From: Pseudomonadota bacterium
GTDB lineage: Bacteria; Pseudomonadota; Alphaproteobacteria; Rhizobiales; Aestuariivirgaceae
Direction of reading: 5' to 3'
NCBI GenBank assembly: GCA_963205315.1
Contig: CAUJIO010000030.1
Coordinates: 1 to 64,000 of the forward strand
Length of the DNA stretch: 64,000 nucleotides
Below the pieces are notes generated by a model, which was given only the letters and a program-made list of their open reading frames with translations, ran no database searches and was not told where the DNA came from. Every line of letters begins with the position of its first letter. Position 1 is the first letter of the stretch. This document shows positions 25,795 through 34,861 of the stretch, piece after piece. The translations under genes and the position numbers were made by a program.

Positions 25795-26163
25795 CTACTG
25801 GTTTGTGGTTCCACTACCTTGCTGTGTTGAAGGCGTCGCGGGCTCCGAGGCCGGAGGTTGCGGGGCAGGAGCCGCGGGTTCCGGCGGAGCAACCTGTGGC
25901 GTTGCCGGCTCATTGCTCTGCGTTGTGTTCGTCCCGGCCGGCGCCGTAACGGGTCCCGGATTGCTGAACATCACGGCGATAAAAATGGCAATGACCGCCA
26001 CGATGCCGAGGATGATGAGGCCGCTCATCAACCCGAGCGGCGAACTCGACTTAGGGGTGTATGAGGTGCTGGGGCGCGGCGGCGGAATGGTTGCGTCCTC
26101 TGCCGTTTCAATGCGCTCGTTGTAAAGATCGGGGTTTGGCTTTCGCGCTGTGGACTGTGCCAT
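25795..26163 (-). CDS. Small single-pass membrane protein with Pro/Ala-rich tail
   Basis: The start at 26163 (MAQSTARKPN) is set by AAGGAG about 8 bases upstream. The 122 residues consist of a polar N-terminus, one membrane helix (about 45-67, LMSGLIILGIVAVIAIFIAV) and a Pro/Ala/Thr/Gln-rich tail that would face the periplasm. No family was recognised. Such architecture suits an envelope-anchored linker. It is transcribed in the same direction as dapF, 170 bp downstream of it. Confidence 0.7.
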   Translation of the reverse strand: MAQSTARKPNPDLYNERIETAEDATIPPPRPSTSYTPKSSSPLGLMSGLIILGIVAVIAIFIAVMFSNPGPVTAPAGTNTTQSNEPATPQVAPPEPAAPAPQPPASEPATPSTQQGSGTTNQ

Positions 26164-26333
26164 GTGCAAACTCCTTCCAGATGTTGACCTGGAAGCTAAA
26201 CCCTGTGGCCGAAGTTTGGTTCCAGGCAGGGCGGATGTCGTTTGGGAATGGAGTTTGCGCGGCGGCCGCGGCGGCAACCTCCGATGCCCTGCCAGCACGA
26301 GCCCTGCGGGCGCCCGGCCTTCACAGGCAGGGC

Positions 26334-27209
26334 TTACACATACCCGCAACAGCAGAAGGCGACCGGTCCCGTCTTGATAGCCCGGCCATCGGCAAGGAGG
26401 TCGATGCGCAAGGTACCGCCGGGGAGATTGACGGTTACGGTGTCACTCGTGAGATAGCCCCGCTTCCGCGCCGCAAACGAGGCCGCACAAGCACCCGTAC
26501 CGCAGGCTTCCGTCAGGATGCCCGGCCGTTCCCACACCTGCAGGCGAAGGGTATGCCCGTCGATCACCTGCGCCACGCCCACGTTCGCTCCTTCGGTCAA
26601 CAGAGGATCAGCGGCAATCACCGGCGCAACCGCGGGAATATCAATGGCGTCGAAGTCCGGCACGAAAAATACCACATGCGGATTGCCGAGACTCAGCGCC
26701 ACGCCGTCCTTCAGTGGTCCACAGGAGATGGGCAGATGCGCCGTATCAGCGTCATGTGCCAGCGGTACCGATTGCCAGTCTGTTCTGATCGGCCCCAGCG
26801 TCACGCTCACTTGGCCGCGATCGCCTTTGGCACATTGCAGGAGTCCGCCGAGCGTCTCGATCAGCAACGTGTCGCGGCCTGATTCCTCGAACATCAGATG
26901 CGCCATGCAGCGTGTGGCATTGCCACAGGCCTCGGCTTCGGTTCCGTCGATATTGTGGATTCGCATGAAGGCATAGGCGCCGTGCCGAAGCCCTTCTGCC
27001 GACGGGGCTTCGATCGCGATCACCTGTTCCGCGCCAACGCCTTCGTGCGCGTCGCAGATTCGGATGATCTCCGCGGGCGGCAACGAGAGATTGCCGTACC
27101 TCTGTTCAATGAATACGAAATAATTGCGCAGCCCATGCATCTTGATGAAGGGCCTGCGTCCCGGAACGCCCCGCGGCACCGGCATCGACAGAAAATCGGT
27201 CAGTGGCAT
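26334..27209 (-). CDS. dapF: Diaminopimelate epimerase
   Basis: DapF converts LL- to meso-diaminopimelate for lysine and peptidoglycan synthesis. The 291-residue protein has the two catalytic Cys segments EACGNATRC and EACGTGACA and the usual N-terminal FIKMHGL. The start (MPLTDF, 27209) is a compromise, since no strong ribosome site is present. Some conserved positions differ from the textbook form: the segment normally read MHGLGNDF is MHGLRNYF, and the second active-site loop is ERPGILTEACG instead of ERGAGET-ACG. Both Cys and the Glu before the second motif remain, so it is probably active, but it could be a divergent second copy acting on a related amino acid. Confidence 0.85.
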   Translation of the reverse strand: MPLTDFLSMPVPRGVPGRRPFIKMHGLRNYFVFIEQRYGNLSLPPAEIIRICDAHEGVGAEQVIAIEAPSAEGLRHGAYAFMRIHNIDGTEAEACGNATRCMAHLMFEESGRDTLLIETLGGLLQCAKGDRGQVSVTLGPIRTDWQSVPLAHDADTAHLPISCGPLKDGVALSLGNPHVVFFVPDFDAIDIPAVAPVIAADPLLTEGANVGVAQVIDGHTLRLQVWERPGILTEACGTGACAASFAARKRGYLTSDTVTVNLPGGTLRIDLLADGRAIKTGPVAFCCCGYV

Positions 27210-27409
27210 GGGATGCAACTGAAACCGCCGCGTTCTCGAAGTCAATGTCTGCAATGCATGCCCCGGCCTCACTGGCCGCAGGGAAACGAGTTCTGTGGTT
27301 GTTGACAGCGTCACGCAAAAACCACAGCATGACGAAAAAGGTGATCCTTGATCGTGACTTGTCGTGTGCCCGCTCCATTGTTTGTTTGCCGTTCAGTTCT
27401 GGGCTTGGC

Positions 27410-28291
27410 ATGAGCGGAGCGGTCTTGTCTTCAGCCGACCGCCGCCGCCCGTGGCTTTTGCTTGCGCCGGCGCTGGTGACTCTGGTCGTGCTGATGATCC
27501 TGCCCATCGGCATCATGACGGTCTTCTCGTTCTATCAGTTCGAGACTGCCGGCGTTGAGAAGGAAGTCTTCACCACCGAAAATTGGCGGGAATTCTTCAC
27601 CGACGGCTTCTATCACATGTTCCTGTGGAAGACCGCGCGGGTTGCTGCGATCACGGCAATCCTCTGTGCGCTTCTCGGATATCCGCCAGCCTATTTTATC
27701 GCCATGACCGGCTACAAGCACAAGTGGCTGTTGCTGCTGCTGCTCATCGTGCCGTTCTGGATCAGCTTCACCATCCGGACATTCTCATGGATTCATATTC
27801 TCGGCGAGCAGGGCGTCATCAATGTGCTGCTGATGAAGGCCGGAATCATCAGCGAGCCCTTGCGCATGCTCTATACCGAGGGCGCCGTGATCATGGGCAT
27901 GATTCATTTCCTGCTGCCCTATATGATCCTGAACGTCTATGTCTCGATCGAAGGCATTGATCGCAATTTGATCTCTGCCGCTAGGACACTCGGCTGCACC
28001 GCGGGCCAGGCCTTCTACGAAGTGGTGCTCCCGCTATCGCTGCCGGGCCTCATGGCGGGCCTGCTGCTCTGTTTCGTTCTGGCGGCGGGAAGTTACGTGA
28101 CGCCTGAAATTCTCGGATCGACGCGCGATGCGCTGTTCGGCAACATCATCTTTGACACCATCATGGGGCAGCTCAACTGGCCGCTCGGATCGACGCTGTC
28201 GCTCGTCCTGCTTGTCATGCTGGGTGTGATCGCCGCCATCTACAGCCGCTACATGGGTCTCTCACGGGTCTTCAAGGGGCTTGGCGCATGA
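27410..28291 (+). CDS. ABC transporter permease, PotB-like (second system)
   Basis: The start at 27410 (MSGAVLSS) is chosen because the first membrane helix begins soon after (PWLLLAPALVTLVVLMILP); upstream ATGs give an unlikely long leader. The 293 residues include six membrane spans and the EAA loop LISAARTLGCTAGQAFYEVVLP. It is the first gene of a permease-permease-binding protein-ATPase operon. Confidence 0.9.
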   Translation: MSGAVLSSADRRRPWLLLAPALVTLVVLMILPIGIMTVFSFYQFETAGVEKEVFTTENWREFFTDGFYHMFLWKTARVAAITAILCALLGYPPAYFIAMTGYKHKWLLLLLLIVPFWISFTIRTFSWIHILGEQGVINVLLMKAGIISEPLRMLYTEGAVIMGMIHFLLPYMILNVYVSIEGIDRNLISAARTLGCTAGQAFYEVVLPLSLPGLMAGLLLCFVLAAGSYVTPEILGSTRDALFGNIIFDTIMGQLNWPLGSTLSLVLLVMLGVIAAIYSRYMGLSRVFKGLGA

Positions 28292-29097
28292 ACGCGACCA
28301 ACGACAACCGCGGGCTTGGCTGGCGCGCAGTCCAGCTCGTCACGGTGCTGGTCTATATCTTCATGTTCGCGCCGATCCTCGTGGTCATCGTGCTGTCGTT
28401 CAACGACTCGCAGTTTGGCGGCTTCCCGATGACCGGATTCAGTTTCCGCTGGTACGCGAAGCTCATGGAGAACGAAGCCGTGCTCAGCGCCTTCCAGACA
28501 TCGATCTGGGTGGCGGTGCTCACCGCCGTGATCTGCTCGGTGTTGGGTGTCGCCGCCGCCATCGCCCTTGTCCGCTATGAGTTTCCGGGCAAGGAACTGG
28601 TCAACACCATCCTGATTGCTCCGGCCCTGGTGCCAGAGACCGTGCTCGGTGTCGGGCTGTTGCTGCTCATGCGCTGGGCGCATCAGCCGCGCACGCTGTG
28701 GCTGCTCGTTCTGGGCCACATCATGCTGGCACTGCCGTATGTTGTGCTTGTCGTGCAGGCCCGTCTCATCGGCGTCAGGCGCGTCTATGAAGAGGCGGCG
28801 ATGTCGCTTGGCGCCAACCGCTTCCAGACCTTTCGCGAAGTCACGCTGCCGCTATTGATGCCCGCCATTGTCGCCAGCCTGCTCCTCGTCTTCACGATAT
28901 CTTTCGACAATATCACCGCGAGCATGTTCTGGCGCCCATCGGGCGTCGAGACCATGCCGACGCAGATCCTGTCGATGCTGAAAGTCTCCATCAGCCCGGA
29001 AATCAACGCCCTGGGCACCTTGATGATTGTCGTAACCGTGGGGCTGCCGCTCCTGGGAGGCGGGCTTGCCCGCTACCTGGCGCGCAGCGGGCGTTGA
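28288..29097 (+). CDS. ABC transporter permease, PotC-like (second system)
   Basis: This 269-residue permease overlaps the preceding gene by ATGA. It has the EAA motif YEEAAMSLGANRFQTFREVTLP and the PotC C-terminal helix. It forms the channel with the PotB-like partner. Confidence 0.92.
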   Translation: MNATNDNRGLGWRAVQLVTVLVYIFMFAPILVVIVLSFNDSQFGGFPMTGFSFRWYAKLMENEAVLSAFQTSIWVAVLTAVICSVLGVAAAIALVRYEFPGKELVNTILIAPALVPETVLGVGLLLLMRWAHQPRTLWLLVLGHIMLALPYVVLVVQARLIGVRRVYEEAAMSLGANRFQTFREVTLPLLMPAIVASLLLVFTISFDNITASMFWRPSGVETMPTQILSMLKVSISPEINALGTLMIVVTVGLPLLGGGLARYLARSGR

Positions 29098-29119
29098 ACC
29101 ACCAGAGGAGGAAAGACCA

Positions 29120-30262
29120 ATGAAAATTTCGACGACCAGACGCCTGGAGCGCCTGACCGAACGCTACATGAATGGCGGCCTTGACCGCCGCAGTTTCCTC
29201 GGCCTGACAGCCGCCGCGGCAGCGACCGCCGGCATCGGCATGCGCTGGGCGCCGCAGGCCATGGCCGCCGTTTCCGAAGTTCGTTTCGATGGCTGGGGCG
29301 GTGTCGTGCAGGAGGCGATCGACAAGTATGCCTTCCAGCCTTACACGGCAAAAACCGGCATCAAAGTCACGCAGGGTACCTTCGGCGATGAGAGCGAAAT
29401 CGTCACCAAGGTGAAGACGGCCAACCCGGGCGATTTCCAGATCGTCCATTCCTCGGGCGTCGAATATTACAAGCGCTATGTCGACGGCGGTTTCGTCAGC
29501 GAGATCAACGAAGCCAACATCCCCAACATGCAATACGTCATGGAAGCGATGATCGCGCCCTTCCGCAAGATGACGCCGAAGCTGTCCTGCGTCCCTTACG
29601 ATTATGGCACGACCGGCATTGCCTACAACACCAAGGTCATCTCGGAGGCGGAAGCCAAGGAGAAGGGGGCCAAGCTGCTGATCGATGCGAAATATCAGGG
29701 CAAGATCGGCGGCTACGGCGACATGGTCACGAGGGTTTGGTATGGCGCGCTGACCACCGGCCAGAACCCGAACGACATCAAGGATATGGATGCCGTGTGG
29801 GCGGCCATCCGGCAGAACCGCGACCTGGTCAAGAAATACTGGTCGTCGGGTGCCGAACTGATGGATCTCCTGGCCAAGGAAGAAATCGTCGTGACCGAGG
29901 CCTGGTCTGGCCGTGTCGCCGCTCTCCAGGCGCAGGGCGCTCCCATTGCCTATCTGGATCCGCCCGGCTCCTATGCCTGGATGGAGGACATGCTGATCCT
30001 CAAGGGCTCGCCGATGCAGGAATGCGAGGAACTCGTCAACTTCATGCTGGCGCCGGAAACCGCCATCGCCGTGGCTGAAGGTCAGAACTATCCGCCGTCG
30101 CTGGATCCGACCAAGGTGAAGTTGACCGACAAGATCGCCAAGATGCCGGCCTTCGATCCGACCGGTACGATGACTGCACTGACCTTCGCTGATCCGAATT
30201 ACTGGTCGGCCAACCTTGATGATTGGACCAAGCAGTGGGACCGCATTTCGAAGGGCGGCTGA
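29120..30262 (+). CDS. Substrate-binding protein of Pot-type ABC transporter, Tat-exported
   Basis: The start at 29120 follows AGAGGAGG. The N-terminus has a twin-arginine motif (DRRSFLGLTAAAAATAG, Arg23-Arg24) after a 22-residue n-region, with a likely cut near AMA (residue about 49), so it is probably exported folded by Tat rather than Sec. The 380-residue body is of the PotD type (VRFDGWGGVVQEAIDKYAFQ ... VPYDYGTTGIAYNTKVI). The ligand is unknown. The linked sugar-isomerase-like gene suggests it need not be a polyamine. Confidence 0.88.
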   Translation: MKISTTRRLERLTERYMNGGLDRRSFLGLTAAAAATAGIGMRWAPQAMAAVSEVRFDGWGGVVQEAIDKYAFQPYTAKTGIKVTQGTFGDESEIVTKVKTANPGDFQIVHSSGVEYYKRYVDGGFVSEINEANIPNMQYVMEAMIAPFRKMTPKLSCVPYDYGTTGIAYNTKVISEAEAKEKGAKLLIDAKYQGKIGGYGDMVTRVWYGALTTGQNPNDIKDMDAVWAAIRQNRDLVKKYWSSGAELMDLLAKEEIVVTEAWSGRVAALQAQGAPIAYLDPPGSYAWMEDMLILKGSPMQECEELVNFMLAPETAIAVAEGQNYPPSLDPTKVKLTDKIAKMPAFDPTGTMTALTFADPNYWSANLDDWTKQWDRISKGG

Positions 30263-30282
30263 TACCAGCCTGATCGCATGAA

Positions 30283-30314
30283 CCTCTCCCCATCCGGTGC
30301 TTCGGGTGGGGAGG
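30283..30314 (+). terminator. Imperfect intercistronic hairpin after the binding-protein gene
   Basis: CCTCTCCCCATCCG pairs, with one or two bulges, with the following CGGGTGGGGAGG around a short loop. It lies between the binding-protein stop and the ATPase start. With no T run it is more likely an mRNA-stabilising or attenuating hairpin, which would leave more binding-protein than ATPase transcript. Confidence 0.35.
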
Positions 30315-30338
30315 CCACCGTTGAAGAAAGCCTGCGCA

Positions 30339-31415
30339 ATGACCGCCGAGACCGCCGTCCAACTCCGCAACGTGACACTCTCCTACGGCGAGTTCGTCGC
30401 AGTGAACAATGTGAGCCTGTCGATCGGCAGGGGCGAATTCGTGACGCTGCTTGGGCCTTCTGGCTGCGGCAAGACCACGATCCTGCGTTCCATTGCGGGG
30501 CTCGTGCAGCCAACCGGTGGGGAGATCGAAGTCGCCGGCCGGCGCATCGACAACATTCCGATTCACAAGCGCAACATTGGCCTCGTCTTCCAGAACTATG
30601 CGCTGTTTCCTCACAAGTCGGTGTTCGATAACATCGCCTTCGGTCTCAAGTACCGCAACGTCGAGAAATCGGTGATCGCGCAGAAAGTGAAGCGGGCGCT
30701 CGATATGGTGCGGCTGCCGGGCGTCGAGAAGAAGCTCCCCTCCGAAATGTCGGGCGGCCAGCAGCAACGCATCGCACTGGCGCGCGCCATCGTCATCGAA
30801 CCCGATGTGCTGCTGCTGGATGAGCCTTTGTCCGCCCTCGATGCAAACCTGCGCGAAGAGATGCGAACCGAACTCAAGACCATTCAACGCGAGGTCGGAA
30901 TCACAACCATTTTCGTGACCCACGATCAGGAAGAGGCGCTCGCCATGTCGGACCGCGTGGTGGTCATGAACAAGGGCGTCATTGAACAACAGGGCTCGCC
31001 GGAAGATGTCTATCGGCGCCCGGAGACTCGCTTTGTTGCAACCTTCCTCGGCCAGTCGAATCTGTTGCCGGGCCGCATCGCCTCGGTTGGCAATGGCCTT
31101 GCTACAGTAAGCCTCGACAATGGACAGCAGATCGAGGCAGCAGCACCGTCTGCGGCGAAGGCCGGCATGGCCGTCACGGGAGTCGTTCGCGCACAGAAGG
31201 TGGTCGTCGGCAAAACCGGTCCCATTCAGGGCAAGATCATCTCGGTCTCCTATCTCGGCGGGACGGCAGCCTATTTCATCGACGCCGCTGGAATCCGCCT
31301 TCAATCCATCTCGACCATAGAAGAGCGGATCTGGCGAGAGGGAGAGGCGGTTGCGATATCCATCGCACCCGCCGACTGCCAGCTCCTCGACGAAACGGGC
31401 CACCGTCTGCAGTAG
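30339..31415 (+). CDS. ABC transporter ATP-binding protein, PotA-like (second system)
   Basis: The start is placed at ATG 30339 (MTAETAVQLRNV); a GTG at 30297 would add 14 residues and overlap the hairpin. Walker A is GPSGCGKTTIL, signature MSGGQQQRIALARAI, Walker B VLLLDEPLSALD, followed by a TOBE regulatory domain. The 358 residues complete the second Pot-type transporter. Confidence 0.92.
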   Translation: MTAETAVQLRNVTLSYGEFVAVNNVSLSIGRGEFVTLLGPSGCGKTTILRSIAGLVQPTGGEIEVAGRRIDNIPIHKRNIGLVFQNYALFPHKSVFDNIAFGLKYRNVEKSVIAQKVKRALDMVRLPGVEKKLPSEMSGGQQQRIALARAIVIEPDVLLLDEPLSALDANLREEMRTELKTIQREVGITTIFVTHDQEEALAMSDRVVVMNKGVIEQQGSPEDVYRRPETRFVATFLGQSNLLPGRIASVGNGLATVSLDNGQQIEAAAPSAAKAGMAVTGVVRAQKVVVGKTGPIQGKIISVSYLGGTAAYFIDAAGIRLQSISTIEERIWREGEAVAISIAPADCQLLDETGHRLQ

Positions 31416-31550
31416 GATCACAAGGACGGCAGTGCCGGCGCGGGGTGATCTTGAGGCCGGGATTGAGGCGCGCGCTGCTCCCTGTTATGCCCTTCGAAGA
31501 TTTGCATCGATTGCTCGCCATCTCGCCCAACGCCAAAGGAGAACATCGTC

Positions 31551-32330
31551 ATGCCCTCACCGTTTTCTCTCGCCGCATGCGCCGAAATGCTCTGGCGCGA
31601 CAAGCCAATCGAGTGGCGGGCCAGCCGCCTGAAGGAGTTGGGCTTCGGCGTCGGCCTGTGGAACTGGCCGGCCCATGACCTGGCCAAACTCGAGAAGTCG
31701 GGCGCCACCTTTACCATCATGAATGGCTATCTCGAAGGCCGGCTGGCCGATGATGAGGGTGCTGACATGTTGTTGAAATCAGCCCGCGAGACCGCGCAGG
31801 TTGGTAAGCGCCTTGGCGTCGCGCGGCTGAATCTGCACGGCACGGGCCTCGGCGACGGCGGAATACCGATTGCCCAGACCGATGTGGTAAGCGGGGCGAT
31901 GTGGCTCAAGGCGAAGGACACGTTGAATCGCATTTGCGACATGGCCGAGCAAGAGGGCGTGACCTTCACGCTTGAAAATCTCAATCCGCTCGATCACCCC
32001 CGATGCCCGTTCGGCTCGACTGCCGATGTCCTGGCTCTTGTCTCGTCGGTCAACCGGCCGCAGCTGCGCATGAATCTCGATCTCTACCACACGCAGATCG
32101 GCGAGGGCGACCTCATCCGCTGGTGCAGGAAATGCCTGCCCTGGATCGGTGAAGTTCAGGTGGCCGATAATCCCGGCCGCTTCGAGCCGGGCACCGGCGA
32201 GATCAACTACAGTGGCGTCGCACGAGCGCTCAAGGACATGGGATATCGTGGGCCTGTCGCAATGGAAGCCTTTGCAGAATCTGATGCAGATCGCGCTGTT
32301 GAGGCATTCAGGACGGCATTTACGCTCTAG
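31551..32330 (+). CDS. Sugar phosphate isomerase/epimerase family (hydroxypyruvate isomerase-like TIM barrel)
   Basis: AAAGGAG precedes the ATG. The 259-residue protein has the Xyl-isomerase-like TIM-barrel metal site: Glu in FTLENLNP, Asp/His in MNLDLYHTQ, and the C-terminal VADNPGRFEPGTGEI, as in hydroxypyruvate isomerases (Hyi). No signal peptide. It is 135 bp behind the ATPase gene and could process a breakdown product of the imported compound. Confidence 0.85.
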   Translation: MPSPFSLAACAEMLWRDKPIEWRASRLKELGFGVGLWNWPAHDLAKLEKSGATFTIMNGYLEGRLADDEGADMLLKSARETAQVGKRLGVARLNLHGTGLGDGGIPIAQTDVVSGAMWLKAKDTLNRICDMAEQEGVTFTLENLNPLDHPRCPFGSTADVLALVSSVNRPQLRMNLDLYHTQIGEGDLIRWCRKCLPWIGEVQVADNPGRFEPGTGEINYSGVARALKDMGYRGPVAMEAFAESDADRAVEAFRTAFTL

Positions 32331-32443
32331 CCGCTCTGCTTGATCCGGACTGATCGCTCTCCGCCCCCGTGTGGCGCTGACGGAAAATTAGTGTCTCTGC
32401 GAGAGGTTGTGCGCGGATTCCGGGGCAGGGAGGGCAGAGGCAG

Positions 32444-33427
32444 ATGGGCAGGTTTCTGGTGACGGGCGGTGCTGGCTATATTGGCAGCCATACGGCCAAG
32501 ATGCTGGCGAAGACCGGTCACGAGGTGCTGGTCTATGACAACCTGTCGCGCGGCCACCGCGATCTGGTGAAATGGGGCCATCTGGTCGAGGCCGACATCC
32601 GCGATACCACAACGCTTCGCGAGGCGATGCGCTGGTTCAGGCCGGAGGCCGTCATCCATTTTGCCGCGTTCGCCTATGTCGGCGAGTCCGTGACCAATCC
32701 GCATATGTACTATGACAACAATGTCGGCGGCACCCTGTCGATCCTCAAGGCCATGACCGATGCGAAGGTGTCGAATCTCATCGTCTCATCAACCTGTGCG
32801 ACCTATGGCCAGCCGGACCGCATGCCGATCACCGAGGACACACCGCAGGCGCCGATCAATCCCTATGGCCGCTCGAAGCTCATGATGGAACACGTCTGCC
32901 GCGACTTCGACCACGCCCACGGCATCCGCCACATGGCGCTTCGCTACTTCAATGCCTGCGGTTGCGATCCTGACGGTGAAACGGGCGAACGCCACGACCC
33001 CGAACCGCATCTCATTCCGCGCGCCCTCATGGCGGCAGCCGGAGAAATTGACGCTCTCGATATTTTTGGCAGCGATTATCCGACACCCGACGGCACCTGC
33101 ATCCGCGACTATATCCACGTCAACGACCTCGCCACCGCGCATATCGCCGGGGCGCTCTATTTGATGGATGGCGGCGCTTCGGATGCCGTCAACCTCGGCA
33201 CCGGACATGGCGCCAGCGTGAAGGATGTTCTCGATGCCGCAGGCCGCGTCGCTGGAAAGCCGGTGCCGCATCGCATGTCGCCGCGCCGCCCCGGCGATCC
33301 CGCCGAACTCGTCGCGGCGGTGGCCAAGGCACGCCGCGTGCTCAACTGGCAAGCCGGCAACTCCGATCTTGATCAGGTCATCTCGTCGGCCTGGAACTGG
33401 TATGTGAAGGACCGGGGCCGCACTTGA
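32444..33427 (+). CDS. galE: UDP-glucose 4-epimerase
   Basis: The 327-residue short-chain dehydrogenase-type epimerase has the NAD motif VTGGAGYIGSHTAKML, the catalytic Ser/Thr in SSTCATYGQ and YGRSK, and the family C-terminus with CIRDYIHVNDLATAHI. It interconverts UDP-glucose and UDP-galactose for envelope polysaccharides. It stands alone, convergent with the small secreted protein gene that ends only 10 nt away. Confidence 0.9.
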   Translation: MGRFLVTGGAGYIGSHTAKMLAKTGHEVLVYDNLSRGHRDLVKWGHLVEADIRDTTTLREAMRWFRPEAVIHFAAFAYVGESVTNPHMYYDNNVGGTLSILKAMTDAKVSNLIVSSTCATYGQPDRMPITEDTPQAPINPYGRSKLMMEHVCRDFDHAHGIRHMALRYFNACGCDPDGETGERHDPEPHLIPRALMAAAGEIDALDIFGSDYPTPDGTCIRDYIHVNDLATAHIAGALYLMDGGASDAVNLGTGHGASVKDVLDAAGRVAGKPVPHRMSPRRPGDPAELVAAVAKARRVLNWQAGNSDLDQVISSAWNWYVKDRGRT

Positions 33428-33437
33428 CGTTCTGCAT

Positions 33438-33950
33438 CTATTCGGCGCAGGACTTGGCCCAGTTCCTGACGTCCTGATTGACCGGAAGTGTCAGTTTGCG
33501 CTTGTTCAGGACGGCGTCGAACGTCTTCGCCGTGCCGATGGCCTTGTAGAACGCCAGCTGATCGTCCTCGAGCCTGGCAGTGACGTTCCAGGCACCGGTC
33601 AACTCGACGAAAGAGAACTGCTGGAGTGACAGGGCAAAGCGCCTGCCGGCGACTTTCAGGCTGGTCTTGCCATCGTCCGATGTCATCAGCGCGGCGGCCT
33701 CAGTGCCCGGCAAATCGTTGAGCATGAACGACGCGCTGCGAGAGGACTCGCAGCTCAGATCGGCCACGGCGCACTCTTCCTCACAGCTGCCGCCAGTACT
33801 GAAATTGACCGACCACCCGCCTTCAGGAGTCTCATTCTTGTTGAGCGTGGTGTCGATCTGATCTGCAAATGCAACACCGGCCGCCATGACAAACACGGTC
33901 AGCGCCAGCGTGAAGGAGCGGACCGATTCAGACCGGATCTGCAATTCCAT
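33438..33950 (-). CDS. Small secreted protein of unknown function, 170 aa
   Basis: The protein has a Sec-type signal peptide (FTLALTVFVMAAGVAFA, cut about residue 29). The mature part is acidic with a Cys cluster (GSCEEECAVADLSCES), which probably forms disulphides in the periplasm, and a second Cys near the C-terminus. It is loosely reminiscent of IalB-type periplasmic proteins, but I cannot confirm this. It lies 63 bp downstream of the PP2C-like gene in the same direction. Confidence 0.65.
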   Translation of the reverse strand: MELQIRSESVRSFTLALTVFVMAAGVAFADQIDTTLNKNETPEGGWSVNFSTGGSCEEECAVADLSCESSRSASFMLNDLPGTEAAALMTSDDGKTSLKVAGRRFALSLQQFSFVELTGAWNVTARLEDDQLAFYKAIGTAKTFDAVLNKRKLTLPVNQDVRNWAKSCAE

Positions 33951-34012
33951 GAAGCGATCCTCGCAAAAGTGTGAGGCCGCAGGCTAAGTCGAAACGCGAT
34001 AGAGCGGCAAGT

Positions 34013-34861
34013 TCAATCAACAGTCAGCATCACCGCCGTCGCATCATCCGAAGGCTTGAAGCGCAAGTAGCGCTGGCAATCCGGATCACTCGCCTCCACG
34101 GCGCGCAGGGCGCGCAGAACGCCGTGGACGTCGCGTCTGCTGGCGTCGAGAATACCTTCGTCATCATGCATGTCGTAGTGGTCGACTGCCCGGTAATAGC
34201 CATCCGTACACAGAAGAAGTTCTGCAGGACGCCCGAGATCGAGATACTCCGGCATGGCAAGCGCGGTGGAACTGCACTCGAGAATACTGTAGCCGTCAGG
34301 CTGGTTGCGCTTGGCGCGCCCTGCTTGCAATTGCGGGCGGAACTCGGCCAGCAGCGCCTTGATATCGAGTATGCCAGCATCGCGCCGCTTGCGGGCCTCG
34401 GCTGAAAGCCAGTGATCGAAGGCATTGTTGGGCGATGCCGCGTGAATACGGTGACGGCGGTCCGCATCGCGCGCCAGGAGGCATGAATCGCCAAGCCGCA
34501 GCGCCTGCCATGATGCGCCGTAACGCTTGGCCAGGATGAGGCAGGCCGCCGGTGGATCATAGGAATCCGGAAGATCGACGGCGCCACGTATCTCTTCCCA
34601 ATCGACGATCAGTCGTGACACGAGATCGCCGAGTATATCCGGCAGCGCCATGTCGCTCGCCGCGAGATGGAGCAGATGATCATGAGCCTTAGCCACCAGC
34701 CACTGCGCATCGCTGGCCCCACCCAGATAGTTGCGGCCATTGATTCCTGTAACACCATCGAAGATCCAGGCCGCTGAAACATCGCCATCCCTGGCGACAA
34801 CGCCATAGCCATCCTCGTTGACCGCACCGCTGGCCTGGCTGACGGCACCGGCCAGCTTCAC
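34013..34861 (-). CDS. PP2C-like serine/threonine phosphatase
   Basis: The start is GTG 34861, overlapping the Gfo/Idh stop as GTGA. The 282 residues carry the PP2C metal-binding Asp motifs: VNEDGYGVV, AWIFDGVTG, ELLLCTDGYYRAVD and PSDDATAVMLTV. A cytoplasmic soluble phosphatase is predicted. It is the last gene of the amino-sugar operon. Coupling of a PP2C enzyme to nagA and a deaminase is unusual, and the target may be a phosphoprotein or phosphosugar of that pathway. Confidence 0.8.
   Translation of the reverse strand: MKLAGAVSQASGAVNEDGYGVVARDGDVSAAWIFDGVTGINGRNYLGGASDAQWLVAKAHDHLLHLAASDMALPDILGDLVSRLIVDWEEIRGAVDLPDSYDPPAACLILAKRYGASWQALRLGDSCLLARDADRRHRIHAASPNNAFDHWLSAEARKRRDAGILDIKALLAEFRPQLQAGRAKRNQPDGYSILECSSTALAMPEYLDLGRPAELLLCTDGYYRAVDHYDMHDDEGILDASRRDVHGVLRALRAVEASDPDCQRYLRFKPSDDATAVMLTVD

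Noticed and set aside
23399-30262. Calling both Pot-type transporters spermidine or putrescine importers
   Set aside because: The family also carries other compounds, and the linked enzymes do not belong to polyamine catabolism, so the ligand was left open.
29003-31421. Two open frames of about 455 codons each on the minus strand opposite the second Pot-type transporter
   Set aside because: Both are antisense shadows of the binding-protein and ATPase genes, which have full signatures and ribosome sites.
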